Positions 1-8,802 of a stretch of DNA of 64,000 bases are shown piece after piece. Below the pieces are notes generated by a model. The model was not told where the DNA came from, did no database searches, and was given only the letters and a program-made list of their open reading frames with translations. The stretch spans positions 186,001 through 250,000 of the forward strand of contig NZ_CP023277.1 in NCBI RefSeq assembly GCF_003065385.1. Reading direction: 5' to 3'. Numbering within the stretch: the stretch's first letter is position 1; each line of letters begins with the position of its first letter. Source of the stretch: Polynucleobacter acidiphobus (GTDB lineage Bacteria > Pseudomonadota > Gammaproteobacteria > Burkholderiales > Burkholderiaceae). The position numbers and the translations under genes are program-made.

Positions 1-2
1 CC

Positions 3-740
3 TATGATCCTTCCAAGGGTGATCAGGGGCCCGGCGCTCCATACAACGCACATGCGAAGTTTTATGAGCCATATGCGATGGCAACTGCAGCCAACCCAGA
101 TTTGCGGATTGCGCATGTTGGAATTGATCGAAAGCATGCGAACTTAGCGGAGATGGCCTGCTGGTTTCCGTTGAATGCAGCTAGACAAGCAGTGGCTGAG
201 CAACGAATTCGAAAGTTAGCAGATCGATTCTATGGACTGCCGACTAACCGAAGCCAAGGTCACACTTTAGAAAACGATGCACCACGCATTTTGGAAATGT
301 GCCAAGCCGATGGGGTGGATGTTGCTATCTTGGTTCCAAATTGTCCTATTTGCCATCAAAGCATTTCATTGCTAGCGCGCTATCTAGAGGGGGCAGGTAT
401 TCCAACGATCATTATTGCAGCTGCTAAAGATATCGTAGAGTACTGCGGTGTCCCACGTTTTGTATTTAATGACTTTCCTTTGGGCAATGCAGCAGCAAGA
501 CCTCAAGACCCACAATCGCAGCACATCATTTTTAATTTAGCCCTTGATGTACTCGAGTTTGCCCCTGGACCACGAACGACTGTTCAAAGTGCCTTGCGTT
601 GGAGTGATGATCCTCGTTGGAAGCTAGACTATATGAATATCGAGCGTTTAACAATCCAGGAAATTGAAACCTTGCGCTCTGAGGCTGAAGCAGCAAGGCT
701 GGCGGCAAAAGAGATTCGGCAAAAAACGGTTGGGAGATAG
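3..740 (+). CDS. GrdB-like reductase family protein (partial, 5' end outside window)
   Basis: The reading frame is open from the left edge, so the true start lies upstream; an internal ATG at 78 is not the start because the preceding codons ([14 protein letters not shown]...) continue the same protein. The visible part carries CPICH near the middle followed by a glycine-rich EGAGIPT stretch. This resembles the core of the glycine/sarcosine/betaine reductase selenoprotein B (GrdB/PrdB) family, in which a Cys or Sec motif precedes a similar segment. Here the motif uses ordinary cysteines and there is no in-frame TGA. Relatives in Burkholderiales are stand-alone and their substrate is unknown, so no reaction is assigned. 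The gene ends at the base before a tRNA on the other strand. The family call is from memory of motifs. Confidence 0.6.
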   Translation, partial: YDPSKGDQGPGAPYNAHAKFYEPYAMATAANPDLRIAHVGIDRKHANLAEMACWFPLNAARQAVAEQRIRKLADRFYGLPTNRSQGHTLENDAPRILEMCQADGVDVAILVPNCPICHQSISLLARYLEGAGIPTIIIAAAKDIVEYCGVPRFVFNDFPLGNAAARPQDPQSQHIIFNLALDVLEFAPGPRTTVQSALRWSDDPRWKLDYMNIERLTIQEIETLRSEAEAARLAAKEIRQKTVGR

Positions 741-817
741 TGGTCGGAATGAGAGGATTCGAACCTCCGACCCCCTCGTCCCGAACGAGGTGCGCTACCA
801 GGCTGCGCTACATTCCG
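741..817 (-). tRNA. tRNA-Pro (anticodon CGG)
   Basis: On the minus strand the segment folds as a 77-nt cloverleaf. The 7-bp acceptor stem CGGAATG/CATTCCG pairs 817-811 with 751-745. The D-arm reads AGCGCAGCCTGGTAGCGC, the anticodon stem CCTCG/CGAGG encloses loop TTCGGGA, and a GGTTCGAATCC T-arm is present. The anticodon CGG (plus-strand 781-783) reads the proline codon CCG. The discriminator A and an encoded CCA occupy 744-741. It lies 11 nt downstream of the ispB stop on the same strand. Confidence 0.96.
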
Positions 818-828
818 TGTTGACTATT

Positions 829-1833
829 TTATCCCTGACGAATTAGCGAGTACTCGCATAAAGCACGCAATGATTCGCTGGCTGTGTTTTGTGGGAAATC
901 CTTAATCGTATTCAGCGCCAAGTGCACCTCGCGCCTTGCTGCATCTTGGGTGTACTCTAAGGCGCCAGAGCTGTAGATGCCTTGCAGGATTTGATCAAAT
1001 ACATCATCCGGCAGCTCCTCGTTTTGCGAGATCGCTTCCCGAGCCAGTAGTTGTTGATCAGCGCTACCTTTTTCCATGAGATAGATAAGGGGTAGGGTTG
1101 GTTTGCCTTCACGCAAATCATCACCCACATTCTTACCCATTTCATTGGGATCTGCGGTGTAGTCTAAAAGGTCATCCATCAGTTGGAAGGCAGTACCAAT
1201 ATGTCGCCCGAATGCTGCCGCAAGTTCGCGCTCAATGTCGCTTGCTTGGGCAATTAGTGCACCAAGCTCAGCCGATGCCTCAAATAATTTTGCGGTCTTA
1301 TAGCGAATCACTTGGAGGTAGCTTGATTCATCCACCTCGGGATCATTCATATTCAAAAGTTGCAAGACTTCGCCTTCCGCAATCGTGTTTGTAGCATCGG
1401 AAAGGATTTGCATCACCCGAATATCATTGGGGGCAACCATCATCTGAAAAGCCCGTGAGTATAAGAAATCGCCCACGAGAACACTAGCGGCATTTCCGAA
1501 GGCAGCGTTGGCGGTTTGCTTACCTCGGCGCATGGTGGATTCATCCACAACGTCATCGTGGAGCAGGGTGGCGGTATGAATAAATTCAACCACGGCTGCC
1601 AATTCCAAAGCATGAGGAATTTCTTTGCCGTTGGCTAAAGCTTTGGCCATTAATAGAAGAAGAGCTGGGCGGACCCGTTTCCCCCCCGATTGAATGATGT
1701 AAGAGGAGATTTGATCAATTAGAACCACTTCGGAGGTAAGTCGACGCCGAATGACCTCGTCCAAAGCCTGTAAATCCGGGCTGATGGGGGCCAAAATTTG
1801 CCCTAAGTGATTGTTTTTGACAGTGTTATTCAT
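829..1833 (-). CDS. ispB: Octaprenyl (polyprenyl) diphosphate synthase
   Basis: This trans-prenyltransferase lengthens farnesyl diphosphate with isopentenyl diphosphate to make the side chain of ubiquinone. The 334-residue protein has the GGKRVRP substrate-binding motif near 50-56. The first aspartate-rich motif HDDVVD is at about 92-97 and the second, DDLLD, at about 220-224; both bind Mg2+-diphosphate. Length fits the IspB family; chain length (C40 or other) cannot be read from sequence. The start codon is overlapped on the other strand by a strong promoter facing rplU, so the two transcription units are divergent. tRNA-Pro follows 11 nt after the stop with no terminator between, so co-transcription is possible. 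Confidence 0.93.
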   Translation of the reverse strand: MNNTVKNNHLGQILAPISPDLQALDEVIRRRLTSEVVLIDQISSYIIQSGGKRVRPALLLLMAKALANGKEIPHALELAAVVEFIHTATLLHDDVVDESTMRRGKQTANAAFGNAASVLVGDFLYSRAFQMMVAPNDIRVMQILSDATNTIAEGEVLQLLNMNDPEVDESSYLQVIRYKTAKLFEASAELGALIAQASDIERELAAAFGRHIGTAFQLMDDLLDYTADPNEMGKNVGDDLREGKPTLPLIYLMEKGSADQQLLAREAISQNEELPDDVFDQILQGIYSSGALEYTQDAARREVHLALNTIKDFPQNTASESLRALCEYSLIRQG

Positions 1834-1845
1834 CCAAGATATAAT
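1817..1845 (+). promoter_or_regulatory. Consensus sigma70 promoter for rplU-rpmA
   Basis: TTGACA at 1817-1822 and TATAAT at 1840-1845 are separated by 17 bp, matching the sigma70 consensus at every position. Transcription would start near 1852, leaving a leader of about 108 nt before the rplU ATG at 1960. The ispB start codon (minus strand, 1831-1833) lies inside the promoter spacer. Assignment to rplU is inferred from direction and distance. Confidence 0.75.
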
Positions 1846-1959
1846 ACTTGGCTCAGCTCAAAGTAGCAGATTTTCTGTAAGTCACCGACTTTTAAAGGAA
1901 TCATGCCGCGAAATAAGTTGATTTGTAATTATTTGTAGTACTTTTTGAGAGGTTTAACC

Positions 1960-2271
1960 ATGTACGCGGTCATAAAAACCGGTGGCAAACAGTATAAAGT
2001 TGCTGCTGGCGAAAAATTGAAAATAGAACAGATACCAGCGGACATCGGCAGCGACATTACTCTTGACCAAGTTCTCGCCGTTGGCGAGGGCGCATCGCTC
2101 AAAGTTGGCGATCCTTTGGTTAATGGTGCCGCTGTGATGGCTACTGTGGTCTCCCAGGGACGTCACGATAAAGTGAAAATCTTTAAGATGCGTCGTCGTA
2201 AGCATTATCAAAAACATCAGGGCCATCGTCAGAATTACACAGAGATTCTGATTAAGTCGATTAAGGCCTGA
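1960..2271 (+). CDS. rplU: 50S ribosomal protein L21
   Basis: L21 binds 23S rRNA in the large subunit. The 103-residue product begins [14 protein letters not shown], the family's standard N-terminus, and ends with the basic segment around [14 protein letters not shown] that contacts rRNA. An in-frame TTG at 1945 would add five residues, but the ATG at 1960 has a GAGAGG Shine-Dalgarno sequence 7 nt upstream and gives the usual length, so it is chosen. It is first in the rplU-rpmA operon behind a consensus promoter, with rpmA starting 14 nt after its stop. Confidence 0.97.
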   Translation: MYAVIKTGGKQYKVAAGEKLKIEQIPADIGSDITLDQVLAVGEGASLKVGDPLVNGAAVMATVVSQGRHDKVKIFKMRRRKHYQKHQGHRQNYTEILIKSIKA

Positions 2272-2285
2272 GTTAGGAGAGAAAG

Positions 2286-2546
2286 ATGGCACAGAAAAAA
2301 GGCGGCGGCTCAACGCGCAACGGTCGTGACTCAGAATCAAAACGTTTGGGCGTGAAAGTCTATGGCGGTCAAGCAATCAATGCTGGTGGAATTATTATTC
2401 GTCAGCGAGGTACCAAAGTTCATCCCGGTGTCAACGTTGGAATGGGCAAAGACCACACCCTATTTGCTTTGATTGATGGACAGGTCGAGTTTGGAGTTAA
2501 GGGCGCAATGAATAAAGCGCAAGTTTCAGTATTGCCTCGTTCATAA
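2286..2546 (+). CDS. rpmA: 50S ribosomal protein L27
   Basis: L27 has an N-terminal tail that reaches the peptidyl-transferase centre. The 86-residue protein starts [16 protein letters not shown], the glycine- and basic-rich tail, and has the core motif [10 protein letters not shown] at about 40-49. There is no N-terminal cleavage extension of the Firmicutes type. AGGAGA lies just before the ATG. It follows rplU closely and is itself followed by a strong intrinsic terminator before obgE. Confidence 0.97.
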   Translation: MAQKKGGGSTRNGRDSESKRLGVKVYGGQAINAGGIIIRQRGTKVHPGVNVGMGKDHTLFALIDGQVEFGVKGAMNKAQVSVLPRS

Positions 2547-2591
2547 GCGGCCTGACTGAGATTTCTTTAAACCAAATTAATCAACAGAAAC

Positions 2592-2618
2592 AGGCCTCGC
2601 AAATTGCGAGGCCTTTTT
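2592..2618 (+). terminator. Intrinsic terminator after rpmA, touching the obgE leader
   Basis: GGCCTCGC (2593-2600) and GCGAGGCC (2606-2613) pair perfectly around a 5-nt AAATT loop, followed by TTTTT (2614-2618). The obgE ATG is at 2623, four bases beyond the T-run. The only purine-rich sequence suited to ribosome binding upstream of obgE, GAGG at 2608-2611, lies within the 3' arm. Confidence 0.85.
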
Positions 2619-2622
2619 ATTT

Positions 2623-3690
2623 ATGAAATTCATTGACGAAGCCAAAATTGAAGTGATTGCCGGTAATGGTGGTGCCGGCAGCGCCTCAATGCGCCGCGAG
2701 AAATTTATCGAGTTTGGCGGCCCAGACGGCGGTGACGGTGGTCGTGGGGGCAGCGTTTATGCGATTGCAGATCGCAACATCAATACCCTGATTGATTATC
2801 GGTATTCCAAAACCCATACCGCTAAGAATGGCGAGCCCGGACGGGGTGCGGATTGTTATGGTCGTGCCGGAGACGATATCGAGCTGCGGATGCCAGTTGG
2901 AACCATTATTGCGGATTTAGAGACCAATGAGTTAATTGCCGACTTAACTAAACATGGTGAGCGAATTTGTCTTGCTCAAGGCGGGGTTGGTGGCTGGGGC
3001 AATATTCATTTTAAAAGTAGCACCAACCGCGCTCCGCGTCAGAAGACCAATGGCAAGCCAGGCGAGCGCCGCAAATTAAAGTTGGAATTAAAAGTATTGG
3101 CCGATGTGGGTTTATTAGGAATGCCCAATGCAGGTAAATCTACTTTGATTACGGCTGTATCCAATGCCCGCCCCAAGATTGCTGATTATCCATTTACCAC
3201 CTTACATCCTAATTTGGGAGTGGTGCGGGTTGGTAATGAACGTAGTTTTGTGATTGCGGATATTCCAGGGCTCATTGAGGGTGCTGCTGAGGGTGCTGGT
3301 CTTGGTCACCGATTCTTAAGGCATTTGCAGCGCACCGGCGTGCTCTTGCATCTGGTTGATATTGCCCCCTTTGATGAGAATGTCGATGTGGTCGCTGACG
3401 CCAAGGCGATTGTCAATGAGCTGCGTAAATACGATGAGGCCTTATATCAAAAGCCACGTTGGCTTGTATTAAATAAGGTTGATATGCTGCAGCCCGAGGA
3501 TCGAGAGCAAACCATTGCAGACTTCTTAAAACGCTTTGAATGGCAGGGCCCCGTATTTGAGGTCTCTGCCCTTACGGGTCAAGGTTGCGATCGCCTTTGT
3601 TATGCGATTCAAGATTATTTAGATGGACTTCGCAAAGACCGCGACTTAGAGGAAGAGCGCGCTGAAGACCCCCGTTTTTTAGACGAGTAA
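2623..3690 (+). CDS. obgE: Obg-family GTPase
   Basis: ObgE is an essential ribosome-associated GTPase linked to 50S maturation and the stringent response. The 355-residue protein has the glycine-rich Obg fold (about 1-158) followed by a G domain: G1 GMPNAGKST (166-174), G3 DIPG (213-216) and G4 NKVD (284-287). The C-terminal tail is short and acidic ([12 protein letters not shown]). The long C-terminal domain of some Obg proteins is absent, which is usual in proteobacteria. The start ATG sits immediately after the rpmA terminator; proB follows 5 nt after the stop. rplU-rpmA-obgE is a widely conserved order. Confidence 0.95.
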   Translation: MKFIDEAKIEVIAGNGGAGSASMRREKFIEFGGPDGGDGGRGGSVYAIADRNINTLIDYRYSKTHTAKNGEPGRGADCYGRAGDDIELRMPVGTIIADLETNELIADLTKHGERICLAQGGVGGWGNIHFKSSTNRAPRQKTNGKPGERRKLKLELKVLADVGLLGMPNAGKSTLITAVSNARPKIADYPFTTLHPNLGVVRVGNERSFVIADIPGLIEGAAEGAGLGHRFLRHLQRTGVLLHLVDIAPFDENVDVVADAKAIVNELRKYDEALYQKPRWLVLNKVDMLQPEDREQTIADFLKRFEWQGPVFEVSALTGQGCDRLCYAIQDYLDGLRKDRDLEEERAEDPRFLDE

Positions 3691-3695
3691 TAGCG

Positions 3696-4484
3696 ATGAA
3701 AAAAACGATTTCAGAAGCAAAACGAATTGTTGTGAAGGTTGGGTCTACCCTAGTGACCAATAATGGCGAAGGGTTGGATCGAGCTGCGATTGCTACTTGG
3801 GCTGAGCAGGTATCTAATTTGCTCAAGCAGGGCTGCCAAGTGTTGATGGTGAGCTCTGGCGCCATTGCCGAAGGCATGCAGCGCTTAGCCTGGGCTGTCC
3901 GCCCTCAAGAAATTCATCAGCTCCAAGCGGCAGCGGCTGTTGGGCAAATGGGTTTGGTTCAAGTCTATGAATCATGCTTTGCAAAATTTGGTGTGCATAC
4001 TGCACAGGTTCTATTAACGAATGCTGACTTAGCCAATGAAGAGCGCCATGCAAATGCGAAAGCAACCTTGCAAACGCTACTGTCCTTAGGTGTTGTTCCG
4101 ATCATTAATGAGAACGATACGGTTGTTACCGATGAAATTAAATTTGGCGACAACGATAGCCTAGCGGCGCTCGTCGTTAATTTAGTGCATGCCGACGCCC
4201 TAGTCATTTTGACGGATCAAGGTGGGCTATATACCGCCGATCCTCGTAAAGATGCCGCTGCCACAATGGTTGATTTTGCAATCGCAGGCGACCCCTCTCT
4301 GGAACGCATGGCCGGTGGAGCGGGCAGCGATTTGGGTAAAGGCGGAATGCTAACGAAAGTGTTGGCAGCCAAAACAGCGGTACAAACCGGGGCGAGTACC
4401 GTGATTGCATCTGGTCGTGAGCCCAATGTCTTAGTGCGACTCTATCAAGGCGAGTCGATTGGAACCTTGCTGAGCAAGACTTAA
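3696..4484 (+). CDS. proB: Glutamate 5-kinase, short form without PUA domain
   Basis: ProB phosphorylates glutamate, the first step of proline synthesis; proA for the second step is at about 42.1 kb in this window. The 262-residue protein holds the amino-acid-kinase fold: KVGS at 14-17, SSGAIAEG near 53-60, and NENDTV...FGDNDSLAA around 140-160. Many proteobacterial ProB proteins are about 370 residues with a C-terminal PUA domain. This one stops right after the kinase domain (SIGTLLSKT), and the following DNA is occupied by a gene on the other strand. Kinase-only ProB proteins exist in other bacteria, so it is probably functional. The stop codon directly abuts the stop of the convergent gene. 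Confidence 0.9.
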   Translation: MKKTISEAKRIVVKVGSTLVTNNGEGLDRAAIATWAEQVSNLLKQGCQVLMVSSGAIAEGMQRLAWAVRPQEIHQLQAAAAVGQMGLVQVYESCFAKFGVHTAQVLLTNADLANEERHANAKATLQTLLSLGVVPIINENDTVVTDEIKFGDNDSLAALVVNLVHADALVILTDQGGLYTADPRKDAAATMVDFAIAGDPSLERMAGGAGSDLGKGGMLTKVLAAKTAVQTGASTVIASGREPNVLVRLYQGESIGTLLSKT

Positions 4485-5048
4485 TTAACGAATGGTTGGA
4501 AGTTCAGCTTCAGAGCCGACTGGAGCAATGATTCCCAGAAAATTATTGGGATCGAGTGATTTCACAACCTTGGCATAACTCTTTTCTTGCGTGGCCAGAT
4601 TACAAAAAGCGCCCTGAGCCAAAGCTGCCTGATAGCGATTTGGCACATTATCTTGAATGGCTAACCAACTTCCCAATGGATTGGCTCGCCATTGTTGATT
4701 GGCTTCAAGTGTGCCATACAAGCGCCACTGAAATGTATCGCACCGAATCCCTTCAAAGTAAGCATTTTGACCGCCACTGGGATTGGTAATCACAACAATG
4801 TAGCGGGTAACGCCATCGTTTCCAATCTTGATGGATTCGGTATCAACCGCAAACTTGAAAATGGTGGTTTGCGATACTGAAAAAGGTATCAAATATTTTT
4901 TATTGGGCGGATTGAGAGGCATCAGTGTATTGCTCTCTTTGAATACGGTTGGCGCATAGGGATCAGTACCATCGGCCAAGGGATCCGAGAAACAGGCGCT
5001 TAGCGCTAGGGTAGATGATGCAAGGAATGCTAGCCAGAATTTATTCAT
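4485..5048 (-). CDS. CNP1-like family lipoprotein
   Basis: The 187-residue product starts with a lipoprotein signal peptide ([19 protein letters not shown]), with lipobox LSAC at 16-19, so it should be lipid-anchored facing the periplasm. The rest resembles the CNP1-like family (DUF/PF08750) of betaproteobacteria, defined by motifs such as the RYIVV segment and a conserved cysteine within GIRCDTF. The biological role is unknown. Its ATG overlaps the rppH stop by 4 nt (ATGA), so it is translated behind rppH. Recognition of the family is by memory; the lipoprotein call is seen directly. Confidence 0.75.
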   Translation of the reverse strand: MNKFWLAFLASSTLALSACFSDPLADGTDPYAPTVFKESNTLMPLNPPNKKYLIPFSVSQTTIFKFAVDTESIKIGNDGVTRYIVVITNPSGGQNAYFEGIRCDTFQWRLYGTLEANQQWRANPLGSWLAIQDNVPNRYQAALAQGAFCNLATQEKSYAKVVKSLDPNNFLGIIAPVGSEAELPTIR

Positions 5049-5590
5049 GGGGAGTGTGAGGCGTGCAGTGGCGCCCCCCAGACTAATTGTTGCATTTGGT
5101 TGGTAGTGGCAATAAATCGCGCGAGCTCAGAGAGTGCCAGTTGATACACCTCGCGCTTGAAATCAATCACGGTATCAAGCTCAATCCAATACGGATGCCA
5201 GCGCCAGGCATCAAATTCAGGGTGACCTGTGGCGCGAAGCTGAATTTCGTGATCCTGTCCTAACATTCTCAGCAAGAACCAAATTTGCTTTTGACCCTTA
5301 TAAGCGACACGCTGATGACGGTGATTCATTTGGCGGCGTAAGAACTCTTCGGGCACATCGTAGCGAATCCAATCACGGGTGCGTCCAATGATCTCGACAT
5401 GGTGAGGAAAGAGCCCTACTTCTTCGTGGAGTTCGCGATACATCGCTTCTTCGGGACTTTCTCCGTGCGCAATTCCTCCTTGCGGAAACTGCCAAGAGTG
5501 TTGTCCAATCCGTTTGCCCCAAAATACTTCGTTACGAGCATTGAGAAGCACAATGCCAACATTAGGTCGATAGCCCTCGCGGTCAAGCAT
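5045..5590 (-). CDS. rppH: RNA pyrophosphohydrolase (Nudix hydrolase)
   Basis: RppH removes pyrophosphate from mRNA 5' ends to start decay. The 181-residue protein begins [15 protein letters not shown], typical of RppH. A complete Nudix box lies at about 38-60 (GGI...GES...REL.EEVGL). It is the first gene of a two-gene minus-strand unit with the CNP1-like lipoprotein, whose start overlaps its stop. A TATAAT element 50 nt upstream on the minus strand could be its promoter; proS diverges from the same interval. Confidence 0.93.
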   Translation of the reverse strand: MLDREGYRPNVGIVLLNARNEVFWGKRIGQHSWQFPQGGIAHGESPEEAMYRELHEEVGLFPHHVEIIGRTRDWIRYDVPEEFLRRQMNHRHQRVAYKGQKQIWFLLRMLGQDHEIQLRATGHPEFDAWRWHPYWIELDTVIDFKREVYQLALSELARFIATTNQMQQLVWGAPLHASHSP

Positions 5591-5640
5591 AATCGTACCT
5601 TTTAGCCCCTAATCTTTAATCCTTTAAAATCAACGATTTG

Positions 5641-5668
5641 ATTATAGTCACTCATGAAAGCTTCACAA
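5641..5668 (-). promoter_or_regulatory. Probable promoter for rppH
   Basis: On the minus strand TTGTGA (5668-5663) and TATAAT (5646-5641) are 16 bp apart. The -10 box is perfect and the -35 matches four of six positions. A start near 5635 would give a leader of about 45 nt before rppH. The -35 element overlaps the first codons of the divergent gene proS. Sequence evidence only. Confidence 0.5.
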
Positions 5669-7396
5669 ACCTTTCTTGCAACCCTGAAAGAGGCTCCAGC
5701 GGACGCTGAGATCGTGTCTCACCAATTGATGGTGCGCGCTGGGCTGATTCGTAAATTAAGTGCCGGAATTTATAACTATCTCCCTCTCGGGCTTAAGGTA
5801 ATTCGGAAGGTCGAGAACATTATTCGGGAAGAAATGAATCGCGCCGGAGCAATCGAGCTTTTGATGCCGATCGTTCAACCTGCTGAGCTATGGCAAGAAA
5901 CAGGTCGTTGGGAAAAAATGGGCCCCGAGTTGTTGCGCATTCAAGATCGCCATGAGCGCGATTACTTGATTCAGCCAACCTCTGAAGAGGTAATTACCGA
6001 TCTTGCGCGCTCGGAGATCAGAAGCTATAAACAATTGCCAGTCAATTTTTATCAAATTCAGACGAAGTTTCGTGATGAGCGTCGCCCCCGTTTTGGGATC
6101 ATGCGGGGTCGTGAGTTCAGTATGAAGGATGCTTATTCATTTGATCGTGATCAGGCGGGCTTGAAAAAGTCCTATGCCCTCATGTTTGATGCTTATGTCC
6201 GCATCTTTCAACGCATGGGCCTGCAGTTTCGAGCCGTCGCTGCCGACAATGGAGCGATCGGAGGGTCAGGCAGTCAAGAGTTTCATGTGATTGCGGATAC
6301 GGGTGAAGATGCGATTGTTTATTGCCCTAATTCGGATTACGCCGCCAATTTAGAAGCGGCTGAATCGCTTGCTCTGATTGCACAGCGAGCCACTCCAAAG
6401 GAAAGTATGCAAAAAGTGGCAACGCCGGGTCAAAAGCGTTGCGAGGATGTTGCGCAGTTTCTCAAGATCGACCTGTCCAATACTATTAAATCCTTAGTAT
6501 TGGCAGTTGATCAAGACGCTGGACCCGCTAAATTATTCATGGTGTTGCTCAGGGGTGATCATGAGCTCAATGAAATAAAGGTGAATAAAGTCCCTGGTTT
6601 AAGTGCCTTCCGGTTTGCCACCGATGCTGAAATCCAAACAGCGTGTAGTTCTCCAGTGGGTTATTTAGGTCCGGTTGGATTGCCGTCTTCAGTTCAAGTG
6701 ATTGCCGATCGCACCGTAGCGAATATGAGCGACTTTGTCTGCGGCGCCAATGCCGAAGGCTATCACTTGACTGGCGTTAATTGGGGGCGCGATGTTCCTG
6801 AGCCATTGATAGCGGATGTGCGTAATGCAGTGGTTGGCGATCCTTCCCCGGATGGAAAGGGCACTCTCGAGATTTGTCGTGGCATTGAAGTGGGCCATGT
6901 CTTTCAATTGGGAACCCGATACTCAGAAGCAATGAAGTGCACTTATCTTGACGAAAATGGCAAAGCCCAACCGATGGTGATGGGCTGTTACGGAATTGGC
7001 GTGACCCGCTTATTGGGCGCTGCGATTGAGCAGGGTCATGACGAGCGCGGGATTATTTGGCCGATTTCCATGGCGCCATTTGAGGTCGTGATTTGTCCGG
7101 TAGGCTACGATAAATCCGATGCGGTACGCGACGCTGCCAACCATTTACATCAAGAGATTCTTACTGCTGGTGTGGATGTGGTTTTAGATGATCGCGGTGA
7201 GCGTCCGGGAGCGATGTTTGCAGACTGGGAGTTGATTGGTGTCCCTTATCGTGTCGTGATTGGCGAGCGCAGTCTGAAAGAGGATCAGGTTGAGTTTCAA
7301 GGTCGACGTGAAAGTGCTGCTCAATTAGTACCGCTGAAGTCGATTACGCAGACAATTGTTACTGCGATCAATACCGCAAAAAATAACTTGATTTAA
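5654..7396 (+). CDS. proS: Prolyl-tRNA synthetase
   Basis: ProS charges tRNA-Pro; a tRNA-Pro gene lies 5 kb upstream in this window. The 580-residue length and the insert between motifs 2 and 3 (roughly 230-400) identify the bacterial type with an editing (INS) domain. Class II motif 2 is visible as [21 protein letters not shown] (split: [12 protein letters not shown], then REFSMKD) and motif 3 as [10 protein letters not shown] near 450. The anticodon-binding domain is C-terminal. The protein ends 3 nt before the ffh stop on the opposite strand, leaving no room for a dedicated terminator. Confidence 0.97.
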   Translation: MKASQTFLATLKEAPADAEIVSHQLMVRAGLIRKLSAGIYNYLPLGLKVIRKVENIIREEMNRAGAIELLMPIVQPAELWQETGRWEKMGPELLRIQDRHERDYLIQPTSEEVITDLARSEIRSYKQLPVNFYQIQTKFRDERRPRFGIMRGREFSMKDAYSFDRDQAGLKKSYALMFDAYVRIFQRMGLQFRAVAADNGAIGGSGSQEFHVIADTGEDAIVYCPNSDYAANLEAAESLALIAQRATPKESMQKVATPGQKRCEDVAQFLKIDLSNTIKSLVLAVDQDAGPAKLFMVLLRGDHELNEIKVNKVPGLSAFRFATDAEIQTACSSPVGYLGPVGLPSSVQVIADRTVANMSDFVCGANAEGYHLTGVNWGRDVPEPLIADVRNAVVGDPSPDGKGTLEICRGIEVGHVFQLGTRYSEAMKCTYLDENGKAQPMVMGCYGIGVTRLLGAAIEQGHDERGIIWPISMAPFEVVICPVGYDKSDAVRDAANHLHQEILTAGVDVVLDDRGERPGAMFADWELIGVPYRVVIGERSLKEDQVEFQGRRESAAQLVPLKSITQTIVTAINTAKNNLI

Positions 7397-7399
7397 GTT

Positions 7400-8782
7400 T
7401 TACTTTTTGAATAGTCCGCCAAGACCTTTGACGGCTCCTCGGGCGGCAAGCGAACCCATCATCTTGGCCATCTTGCCACCTTTCATTTGCTTCATCATGC
7501 CTTGCATTTGTTCAAATTGCGCCAAGAGGCGATTGACCTCTTGAACTTGGACGCCCGCACCAGCGGCAATGCGACGCTTGCGACTCGCTTTGAGTAGCTC
7601 GGGTTTGGCACGCTCTTGTGGGGTCATGCTATCAATGATCCCTTGCATATGCTTCATTTGCTTATCAGCCATTCCTAAGTTCGCTTTACTGGCCTGCTGT
7701 GCAATTTGGCTGGGTAGTTTATCGAGTAGATTAGCCATGCCCCCCATGTTTTGCATTTGCTTAATTTGCTCTCGGAAATCACCAAGATCAAAGCCGCCCT
7801 TTTGTATTTTTTTGGCAATCTTTTGGGCTTGTTCAACATCGACATTTTGTTGGGCTTGTTCAACTAAGGCTAGGATGTCGCCCATGCCCAGTATGCGGTT
7901 GGTCATGCGCTCGGCATCAAACGCCTCAAGCCCATCCATTTTTTCTGCAACGCCAATAAATTTGATGGGCACACCGGTAATGTGACGAACCGATAAGGCT
8001 GCACCTCCGCGGGAGTCACCATCCAGTTTGGTGAGAATCACGCCGCTCAGAGGCAATGCCTCATGAAAAGCTCGCGCCGTATTAACAGCGTCTTGACCCA
8101 GCATGGCATCGACCACAAAGAGGGTTTCAATTGGCTTCACACTGGCGTGCAACGATTTGATCTCTTGCATCATTTGCTCGTCAATACCTAAACGACCTGC
8201 CGTATCAACAATTAAAACATCGTAGTAATGGCGTTTGGCCCAATCGAGTGCTGCATTGGCGATATCAATTGGCTTTTGATCGGGCGAGCTTGGAAAGAAA
8301 TCCGCTCCAACTTGGGCGCTGACGGTTTTTAACTGTTCGATCGCAGCCGGACGATACACATCACACGAAACGGTCAAAACCTTTTTCTTTAATTTTTCTT
8401 GCAAGAATTTGGCGAGTTTGGCGGCCGAGGTCGTTTTACCAGCACCTTGCAAACCAGCCATCAAGATAACCGCAGGGGGTTGGGTGGCTAGATTTAATTT
8501 TCCAGACTCTTCTTCAGCCCCACCCATGATGAGGGCTAGTTCGCGTTGCACAACCCCCACCAAGGCTTGACCAGGGGTGAGGCTGCCCACCACATCTTCA
8601 CCAAGCGCCTTGAACTTGATTTGCTCCATGAGGCTCTTTACAACCGGTAAAGCGACATCCGCCTCAAGTAAAGCGAGACGAATCTCGCGCAGCATGTCGG
8701 CCGTATTGCTTTCTGTCAGGCGAGCTTGGCCCCGCATGGTTTTAACCACACGACTTAAGCGGTCGGTCAGATCCTCAAGCAT
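7400..8782 (-). CDS. ffh: Signal recognition particle GTPase Ffh
   Basis: Ffh binds 4.5S RNA and signal sequences to target membrane proteins to FtsY and SecYEG. The 460-residue protein has the N domain (1-100) and a G domain with P-loop GLQGAGKTT (110-118), DTAGRLG near 193 and TKLDGDSRGG near 250. A methionine-rich M domain follows (about 300-435), with the RNA-binding SRKRRIAAGAGV motif and a MMKQMKGGKMAKMM run. Start and length fit the family. It diverges from ypjD with 20 nt between the start codons. Confidence 0.97.
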   Translation of the reverse strand: MLEDLTDRLSRVVKTMRGQARLTESNTADMLREIRLALLEADVALPVVKSLMEQIKFKALGEDVVGSLTPGQALVGVVQRELALIMGGAEEESGKLNLATQPPAVILMAGLQGAGKTTSAAKLAKFLQEKLKKKVLTVSCDVYRPAAIEQLKTVSAQVGADFFPSSPDQKPIDIANAALDWAKRHYYDVLIVDTAGRLGIDEQMMQEIKSLHASVKPIETLFVVDAMLGQDAVNTARAFHEALPLSGVILTKLDGDSRGGAALSVRHITGVPIKFIGVAEKMDGLEAFDAERMTNRILGMGDILALVEQAQQNVDVEQAQKIAKKIQKGGFDLGDFREQIKQMQNMGGMANLLDKLPSQIAQQASKANLGMADKQMKHMQGIIDSMTPQERAKPELLKASRKRRIAAGAGVQVQEVNRLLAQFEQMQGMMKQMKGGKMAKMMGSLAARGAVKGLGGLFKK

Positions 8783-8802
8783 TTATCGATTAGACTTTCG
8801 AA

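Noticed and set aside
741..817. Integration site of a mobile element at tRNA-Pro
   Set aside because: No integrase, no duplicated tRNA end and no phage gene are visible within the window; the left flank is too short to judge.
664..846. Open frame running through the tRNA-Pro locus on the plus strand
   Set aside because: It overlaps the end of the GrdB-like gene in another frame and reads antisense through a clear tRNA; no ribosome site.
4476..5048. Frameshifted PUA remnant of proB
   Set aside because: The DNA after proB is fully used by an intact lipoprotein gene on the other strand and shows no PUA-like segment.
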